64,000 nucleotides of DNA, taken from NCBI RefSeq assembly GCF_014203605.1, contig NZ_JACHJJ010000004.1:186001-250000 (forward strand). The letters are read 5' to 3'. The notes under the pieces were generated by a model. That model had not been told where the DNA came from. It was given only the letters and a program-made list of their open reading frames with translations, and did no database searches. Positions 58,849-64,000 of the stretch are shown piece after piece. The position numbers were made by a program, and so were the translations under genes. How positions within the stretch are numbered: the stretch's first letter is position 1; each line of letters begins with the position of its first letter. Source of the DNA: Thiemannella venezuelensis. Its GTDB lineage: Bacteria > Actinomycetota > Actinomycetes > Streptosporangiales > Streptosporangiaceae.

Positions 58849-61686
58849 ATGGCCGGTGAGTTCGACCCTCCGCTGGACCCGCTGATCGGACCGGCTCTGG
58901 CCGACCTGGAGGCCCGGCTGGGGTCGCTCACCGGCCTCACCCCGTCCGAGCGCGGTGCCATCCTGGCGGGCGCGGCGCTGTCCGTCGAGGACGACGTCCG
59001 CCGCAAGATCACCAGGGTGCTGGTGCTGGAGCTGAACGCCGCCCGGCTGTCCGGGCGGCTGACCGCCCCCGACCCCGCCGCCCGCTGGGAGGAATGGAAG
59101 CGAAGCGTCGCCGAACCGGCGTTCTGGGACGGTCTGGCGGTGCCGTACCCCACCATGATGCCCAGGCTGGCGACGGCGATCCGCAACCGGTGCGAGGCCG
59201 CCGCGCGCTTCGCCGAACGTTTCGCCGCCGACCGCACGGCACTGGTCGCGCTCCCGGGGGCGCCGTCCGGCGCGCTCGAACGCGTCGAGTTCGGCGCCGG
59301 GGACAGCCACCGGGGCGGGCAGACGGTCGTCGTGCTGCACGGCGAGGACGGCCGGGTGGTCTACAAACCGCGCTCGCTGGCGGTGGACGCGGAACTCGCC
59401 GGACTGCTCGGCCACCTCGGCGACTCCCCCATGCGCGTGCCCGCGGTCGTGACCGGGCAGGGGTACGGCTGGGCCGAGCACATCGGGCACCGCCACTGCG
59501 CCGGAGCCGGAGAGCTGCGCGCCTTCTACCGCGGCATGGGCCACTGGCTGGCGCTCATGCGCCTGCTCGGCGGCAGCGACCTGCACGCCGAGAACCTCAT
59601 CGCCGCCGGACCGCACCCCGTGGTCGTCGACTGCGAGAGCCTGTTCGCCCCGCACGCCAGAGCCCGCCCCTCGGGGTACGGCCAGGCCGTCGACCTGGCG
59701 GTGGAACTGGTGGACACCTCGGTGATGCGCACCGGGCTGCTCCCCGGACGGGGGGTGGCCCTGGGATGGCGGGGCGTGGACATGTCGGGGGCGGGCGCGC
59801 TGCCCGGCCAGCAGCCGCAGGTCGAGCTGCCGGTGGTGCTCGGCGCGGGCACCGACAACCCCCGGATGGGCACCGAGCGGGTGGAACTGCCCCCGGCGGA
59901 AAACCACCCCAGCCCCGAACCGGTGCTCGGCCGCTACTGGGATGTGATCATCGCCGGATTCGACGAGCTCGACGACCGTCTGACCGAACTGGACCGGTCG
60001 GGCAAGCTGGAGCCGCTGCTGGCGGCCTTCGCCGACTGCCCGGTCCGTGCGGTGCTGCGTTCCACCGAGTCGTACGCCGAGCTGAGCCGCATGCTCTGGC
60101 ATCCCGCCGCGCTGCACGACGAGGCGCCCGCCCGCGCGAAGGCCTCCGCGCTGCTGGCCAAGATGTCGGAGAACGTGCCGGGGGCTCCCGGCGACCCCGC
60201 CATCATCGCCGCCGAAGTGGACGAGCTGTGCCACGGTGACATCCCGATGTTCGACACCACCCCGCGCGTCGGCATGCTGCGCGGCCCCGCCGACACCAGG
60301 TGCGGCCCGGAGAACGATCTGATCGCCGACGCCGCGGCCCGCTGGCGGGCGCGCGACCACGGCCTGGACCGCCGGGTGGCGCAGGCGGCCCTGGTCAGCG
60401 CCTACCTCAACGAGGGCTGGATGCCGGAGGACACGCGGCTCTCGCCCGGCCTGATCCGTACCGAGCGCCTGGAGCCCCGGCGGCGTGCGGCGGCGGCCGG
60501 AATCATGCGCGGCGTCCTGGACGGCGCCGTGCGCGGCGCGGACGGCACGGTCACCTGGATCACGCCCGTGCTCAACCCCACCGGCTGGGCCGTGCAGCCG
60601 CTCTCGCCCGACCTGTACGGCGGAGCCCACGGCGTGGCGTTCCTGCTGGCCGCCTACATCGGTGAGGCCGCGGACGGCAGGGCCGAGCCGGTCGGGGAAC
60701 TGCCCGGCCTGCTGGAGGCGGTCCTGCACACCATACGCCGCATGGAGGACCGCGACGCCGAAAAGCGGCAGGAGGCCATGCGGGTGCGGCCCGAGCCGCC
60801 CGGCGCCTACCTGGGGGTCGCCTCGCAGGCGTGGGGCTGGCTGCTGCTGCGCGCCTTCGGCGCGGCCGGCCAGGAGGCACTGGAACGCGCCCGCGTGCTG
60901 GCCGGACTGCTCCCGGAGTCGATCGAGGCCGACGACAACTACGACCTGCTCTCCGGGATGGCGGGGGCGATCGTCCCGCTGCTGCGGCTGAGCCGGGAGA
61001 CCGGGGAGACGCAGTGGGCCGAACTGGCCCGATCGGTCGGGGTACGCCTGGCGGGGCTGGCGGAGCGCCGCTCCGGCGGGGTCTGCTGGCCCAGCCCGCG
61101 TTTCCCGCAGGGGCTCGGCGGGCTGGCCCATGGCGCGACCGGCATCGGCTGGGCCCTGGCGCGGCTGGCGGAGTCCCCCGACGGCCCCGAGGGCATGCGG
61201 GAGCTCGCCGAGGCGGCCTTCGCCTACGAGGACGCCCTCTACGACCCGGACCAGCGCGGCTGGCTGGATCTGCGCAACGACGGCTTCGCCGCCAAAGCAT
61301 GGTGCCACGGCGCGGGCGGGATCGGGATCGTCGCCGCCGACCGGCTGGCCCGCGAGGGCGGCGTCCAGTGGCGCGACCGGCTGGCGCGCGCCGCCGCCTC
61401 CTGCTGGGCCGACGGCATCGGCTGGAACCACACGCTCTGCCACGGCGACCTCGGCTGCTGGGAGACGATCGAACAGGCACGGGCGGCCGGGGTCGCGCCG
61501 GTGGAGCGGGAGCTGCTGGACGCCCGCATCCTGGGCAGCCTGGAGGTCAACGGCCCGGTCAGCGGCCTGGCCAGAGACGCCTTCGCGCCGGGTCTGCTAC
61601 CAGGTCTCGGCGGGGTGGCCTACCAGTTGCTGCGCATGCACCCGGAGTGCGCGCTGCCGTCCGTCCTGCTCCCGGACCTGGAGTGA
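58849..61686 (+). CDS. lanM: class II lanthipeptide synthetase LanM
   Basis: A 945-residue bifunctional enzyme. The N-terminal dehydratase (kinase-like DUF4135, with VVYKPRSLAVDAEL, GGSDLHAENLI and VVVDCESLF) phosphorylates and eliminates Ser/Thr in the precursor. The C-terminal LanC-like cyclase forms thioether rings; its zinc ligands are Cys819 (AWCHGAGG), Cys864 and His865 (LCHGDLG). Its size is normal for LanM. The transporter gene overlaps it as GTGA. Its substrate is the 62-residue peptide encoded immediately upstream. Confidence 0.94.
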   Translation: MAGEFDPPLDPLIGPALADLEARLGSLTGLTPSERGAILAGAALSVEDDVRRKITRVLVLELNAARLSGRLTAPDPAARWEEWKRSVAEPAFWDGLAVPYPTMMPRLATAIRNRCEAAARFAERFAADRTALVALPGAPSGALERVEFGAGDSHRGGQTVVVLHGEDGRVVYKPRSLAVDAELAGLLGHLGDSPMRVPAVVTGQGYGWAEHIGHRHCAGAGELRAFYRGMGHWLALMRLLGGSDLHAENLIAAGPHPVVVDCESLFAPHARARPSGYGQAVDLAVELVDTSVMRTGLLPGRGVALGWRGVDMSGAGALPGQQPQVELPVVLGAGTDNPRMGTERVELPPAENHPSPEPVLGRYWDVIIAGFDELDDRLTELDRSGKLEPLLAAFADCPVRAVLRSTESYAELSRMLWHPAALHDEAPARAKASALLAKMSENVPGAPGDPAIIAAEVDELCHGDIPMFDTTPRVGMLRGPADTRCGPENDLIADAAARWRARDHGLDRRVAQAALVSAYLNEGWMPEDTRLSPGLIRTERLEPRRRAAAAGIMRGVLDGAVRGADGTVTWITPVLNPTGWAVQPLSPDLYGGAHGVAFLLAAYIGEAADGRAEPVGELPGLLEAVLHTIRRMEDRDAEKRQEAMRVRPEPPGAYLGVASQAWGWLLLRAFGAAGQEALERARVLAGLLPESIEADDNYDLLSGMAGAIVPLLRLSRETGETQWAELARSVGVRLAGLAERRSGGVCWPSPRFPQGLGGLAHGATGIGWALARLAESPDGPEGMRELAEAAFAYEDALYDPDQRGWLDLRNDGFAAKAWCHGAGGIGIVAADRLAREGGVQWRDRLARAAASCWADGIGWNHTLCHGDLGCWETIEQARAAGVAPVERELLDARILGSLEVNGPVSGLARDAFAPGLLPGLGGVAYQLLRMHPECALPSVLLPDLE

Positions 61687-63551
61687 ACCCGGTGGAAGAG
61701 GAGGTGGAGGGGCTCGTCGCCCCCTACTGGCACCTGGACCGGCCGGACGGGCCCCGGCGCACGCTCCGGCGGCTGCCGTCGCTCACCGCGCCGGTGCTGC
61801 GGCTCATCTGGGAGAGCGGGCGCCTGCCCGCCCTCACCATCCTCGTCCTCCAGCTCGCCGCGGGCGCCGCGACGGCCGGCGGGCTGCTGGCGACCACGGC
61901 GGTGCTGGAGGAGCTGCTGGCCTCGGGGGCGGCTCCCGACCGGCTGTCGGCAGCGGTGCCCGGCCTGGCCCTGGTCGCCGCGGTCGCGGCCCTGTACGGC
62001 GCGGCCCAGGCGGCGGTGGAGCTGGCCAGGGCGCGGCTGGAGCCCGCGCTGCGGCGGGCGGCCGAGGAGCGTCTCTTCACCGCCGCCCTCGGCGTGCAGC
62101 TCGCCGACTTCGACGACGTGGACTTCTACGACGGCCTGCACCGGGCACGCGATCGCGGGCTGTTCCACCTCGACCGTTCGGCGGGCAACACCATCGACCT
62201 GCTCGGCGCCGCCTGCGGGGTGACGGCGGCCGCCGCCGGGCTGGCCGTCCTGCACCCGCTGCTGGTGCCGCTGCTCGCGGTCAGCGTGATCCCGGAGGCG
62301 TGGGCGGTGCTGAAGGCCGCGCGGCTCGGGTACGCGGGCATGAGGAGCATGGTCACGCTGAACCGCCGGGTGGACATGCTGGCCGAGCTGGCCACCGAGC
62401 GGGAACCGGCGGGCGAGCTGCGGGCCTGCCAGGCCCAGCCGTACGTGCTGGCCGAATACCGTCAGGCGGCGGACGTGCTGAAGGCGCAGGAGACGCGGGT
62501 CGGGCTGTCCATGGCGCGGATCAGGACCGCGGGCCGCGCGGCGGGCGGCGCGGCCATGGCCGGGGTGCTGGCCGTACTCGGGCTGATGCTGCACTCGGGC
62601 TGGATCGCGCCGGCCGCGGCGGGCACCGCGGTGATCGCCGTCCGGGTGGCGGCCGCGGCGCTGCGGCAGCTCGCCCAGGCCGCCAACCAGCTGTTCGAGC
62701 AGGCGCTGTACGTCGCCGACTACCACGACTTCCTCGCCGACGCCGAGGCCAGGAGACGGCCCGCGGGGGGTACGGCGGCGCCGCGCTCTCCCGGGCGCAT
62801 CACCCTGCACGGCGTCGGTTTCACCTATCCGGGCGGCCGGAGCCCCGCGCTGGAGGGGATCGACCTGACCATCCACGCGGGCCAGACGATCGCGCTCGTC
62901 GGCGAGAACGGTTCGGGCAAGACCACGCTGGCCAGACTGCTGGCCGGGCTCTACCGGCCCACCGGAGGCACCGTGCGGTGGGACGGGCTCGACACCGCCG
63001 GTCTGGACCCGGACACCGTGGCCGACCGGGTGGTCCTGGTGCCGCAGCACCCGGTCCGCTGGCCGCACGACGCCAGGACCAACGTCCGCATGGGCCGCCA
63101 CGACCGCCCGGACCCGGGAGACCTCGCGCTGCACGAGGCCGCCGCGCTCGCCGCGGCCGACGACGTCGTCGCCGGCCTGTCCGCCGGATGGCGGACCCTG
63201 CTGTCCAAGCAGTTCAGGGGCGGCCACGAGCTGTCGGCGGGGCAGTGGCAGCGCCTGGCCGTGGCCCGCGGGCTCTTCCGCGACGGGCCCCTGCTGATCT
63301 GGGACGAGCCGACCGCGCCGCTGGACGCCAAGGCGGAGTACGCCGTCTACGAGACGCTCCGGAAGATCGCGGGGGAGCGGACCGTCCTGCTCATCACGCA
63401 CCGGCTGACGAGCGTGCGGCACGCCGACCGCATCTACCTGCTGCACCGGGGGCGCATCGCCGAGGAGGGCACACACGAGGAACTGCTGGCCCTGCGGGGA
63501 CGCTACGCCGAGCTGTACGCGCTGCAGACCGGGAAGGCGGCCCGCCGGTGA
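61683..63551 (+). CDS. ABC transporter (fused membrane and ATPase domains) without peptidase domain
   Basis: A 622-residue half-transporter with an N-terminal six-helix membrane domain (helices from about residue 30 to 350) and a C-terminal ATPase: Walker A LVGENGSGKTTLARL, signature ELSAGQWQRLAVARG (LSAGQ form), Walker B LLIWDEPT. Unlike typical class II LanT exporters it has no N-terminal C39 cysteine-protease domain, so leader removal needs another protease. GTG 61683 gives a GTGA overlap with lanM; GTG 61692 is an alternative. It probably exports the modified peptide. Confidence 0.9.
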   Translation: MNPVEEEVEGLVAPYWHLDRPDGPRRTLRRLPSLTAPVLRLIWESGRLPALTILVLQLAAGAATAGGLLATTAVLEELLASGAAPDRLSAAVPGLALVAAVAALYGAAQAAVELARARLEPALRRAAEERLFTAALGVQLADFDDVDFYDGLHRARDRGLFHLDRSAGNTIDLLGAACGVTAAAAGLAVLHPLLVPLLAVSVIPEAWAVLKAARLGYAGMRSMVTLNRRVDMLAELATEREPAGELRACQAQPYVLAEYRQAADVLKAQETRVGLSMARIRTAGRAAGGAAMAGVLAVLGLMLHSGWIAPAAAGTAVIAVRVAAAALRQLAQAANQLFEQALYVADYHDFLADAEARRRPAGGTAAPRSPGRITLHGVGFTYPGGRSPALEGIDLTIHAGQTIALVGENGSGKTTLARLLAGLYRPTGGTVRWDGLDTAGLDPDTVADRVVLVPQHPVRWPHDARTNVRMGRHDRPDPGDLALHEAAALAAADDVVAGLSAGWRTLLSKQFRGGHELSAGQWQRLAVARGLFRDGPLLIWDEPTAPLDAKAEYAVYETLRKIAGERTVLLITHRLTSVRHADRIYLLHRGRIAEEGTHEELLALRGRYAELYALQTGKAARR

Positions 63552-64000
63552 CGGGCCCGCGCCTGATCCGTCCCGACGAGCCGGGCTACCAGGCCAGGCG
63601 CAAGGCGTTCCTCGGCACGCTCACCGAGGAACTCCCCGCAGCCGTGGCCTGCTGCGCCTCGGAGGCGGACGTGGTGGACGCCCTGGAGCTCGCCCGCGCC
63701 CGCGGCCTGCCGTTCGCCCTGCGCGGCGGCGGCCACAGCTTCGCCGAGCACTCCTCCACGACGGGGCTGCTGGTCGATCTCGGCGCGATGAAGACGATCG
63801 AGGCCGGCGCGGAGAGCGTGCGGGTGGGACCCGGTGTGCAGATCGGCGAGCTGGCCCGGCACCTGGCCGCGCGCGGACGCATGGTGCCCTGCGGCTGGTG
63901 CCCCACGGTCGGCGTGACCGGCGCGGTGCTCGGCGGCGGATACGGCCCGTTCAGCCGCCTGTACGGGCTCGGCGCCGACCACCTGCTGGCGGCGCGCGTG
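63548..64000 (+). CDS. BBE-like FAD-dependent oxidoreductase (3' end outside window)
   Basis: The first 151 residues of a berberine-bridge-enzyme-like flavoprotein. Both residues for bicovalent FAD attachment are present: His63 in RGGGHS and Cys118 in CPTVGVTGAVLGGGYG. No signal peptide is seen. GTG 63548 overlaps the transporter stop as GTGA, so it is part of the lanthipeptide operon. It may oxidise the peptide (for instance an alcohol, amine or C-terminal residue), but its substrate is not known. Confidence 0.88.
   Translation, partial: MTGPRLIRPDEPGYQARRKAFLGTLTEELPAAVACCASEADVVDALELARARGLPFALRGGGHSFAEHSSTTGLLVDLGAMKTIEAGAESVRVGPGVQIGELARHLAARGRMVPCGWCPTVGVTGAVLGGGYGPFSRLYGLGADHLLAARV

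Noticed and set aside
58588-61443. 951-codon minus-strand frame opposite lanM
   Set aside because: Low-complexity Gly/Arg/Pro/Gln translation with no recognisable domain; lanM is clearly the real gene.

Overview
The window is very GC-rich (strong third-position GC, frequent GTG starts, many 1-4 bp ATGA/GTGA/TGATG gene overlaps). It looks like the chromosome of a soil actinomycete. Tat signals, many LacI-controlled sugar ABC operons, a latex-clearing protein, geosmin synthase and a class II lanthipeptide locus suggest Streptosporangiales or a relative; that placement is inference. No tRNA, rRNA or CRISPR array was recognised.

Layout. 1-7.0 kb: a cholesterol oxidase cut by the left edge behind a KstR-like box, a reductase plus AhpD-fold gene pair behind a nested palindrome, a DUF4097-like membrane protein, an NmrA-type reductase, an alpha/beta hydrolase and a SigJ/SigG-like ECF sigma factor. 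7.0-14.1 kb: a six-gene minus-strand aromatic-degradation operon (two FAH-family enzymes, cyclase-family hydrolase, flavin monooxygenase, ACMSD-like amidohydrolase, extradiol dioxygenase) with a divergent LysR regulator and a 24-bp palindrome between them. 14.16-15.67 kb: a TnpB-only IS200/IS605-type element with a divergent Arc/RHH gene. 15.7-27.8 kb: L-rhamnose utilisation (RhaI, aldolase-dehydrogenase fusion, RhaB) and an uptake operon ending in a GH78 rhamnosidase, with LacI operators of two sequence classes. 27.8-33.7 kb: a second ABC/glycosidase operon ending in a GH127 beta-L-arabinofuranosidase, with its own LacI.

33.9-40.4 kb is the most striking region: a polyprenyl diphosphate synthase, then three translationally coupled genes encoding a Family 2B encapsulin-type shell protein, a bifunctional geosmin synthase and a second shell protein. 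The two shell genes share long nucleotide-identical blocks in their capsid-forming parts, while their cyclic-nucleotide-binding domains have diverged, and the second has lost key ligand residues. This predicts a two-component nanocompartment around geosmin synthesis.

40.5-47.9 kb: a fructosamine (Amadori compound) locus, with FrlB-like deglycase, FrlD-like kinase and LacI on one strand and a complete ABC transporter plus FrlC-like epimerase on the other, sharing two TGATACCGGTATCA-type operators. 48-55.1 kb: assorted genes (SnoaL-like protein, PadR, a broken serine hydrolase, a methyltransferase with an in-frame tandem repeat, STAS protein, UvrA-like ATPase, metallophosphoesterase, TetR). 55.3-56.5 kb: a latex-clearing protein preceded by four exact-period 17-bp repeats. 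56.7-64 kb: a histidine kinase/response regulator pair and a lanthipeptide cluster (62-aa precursor, LanM, ABC transporter without a C39 protease domain, and a BBE-like flavoprotein cut by the right edge).
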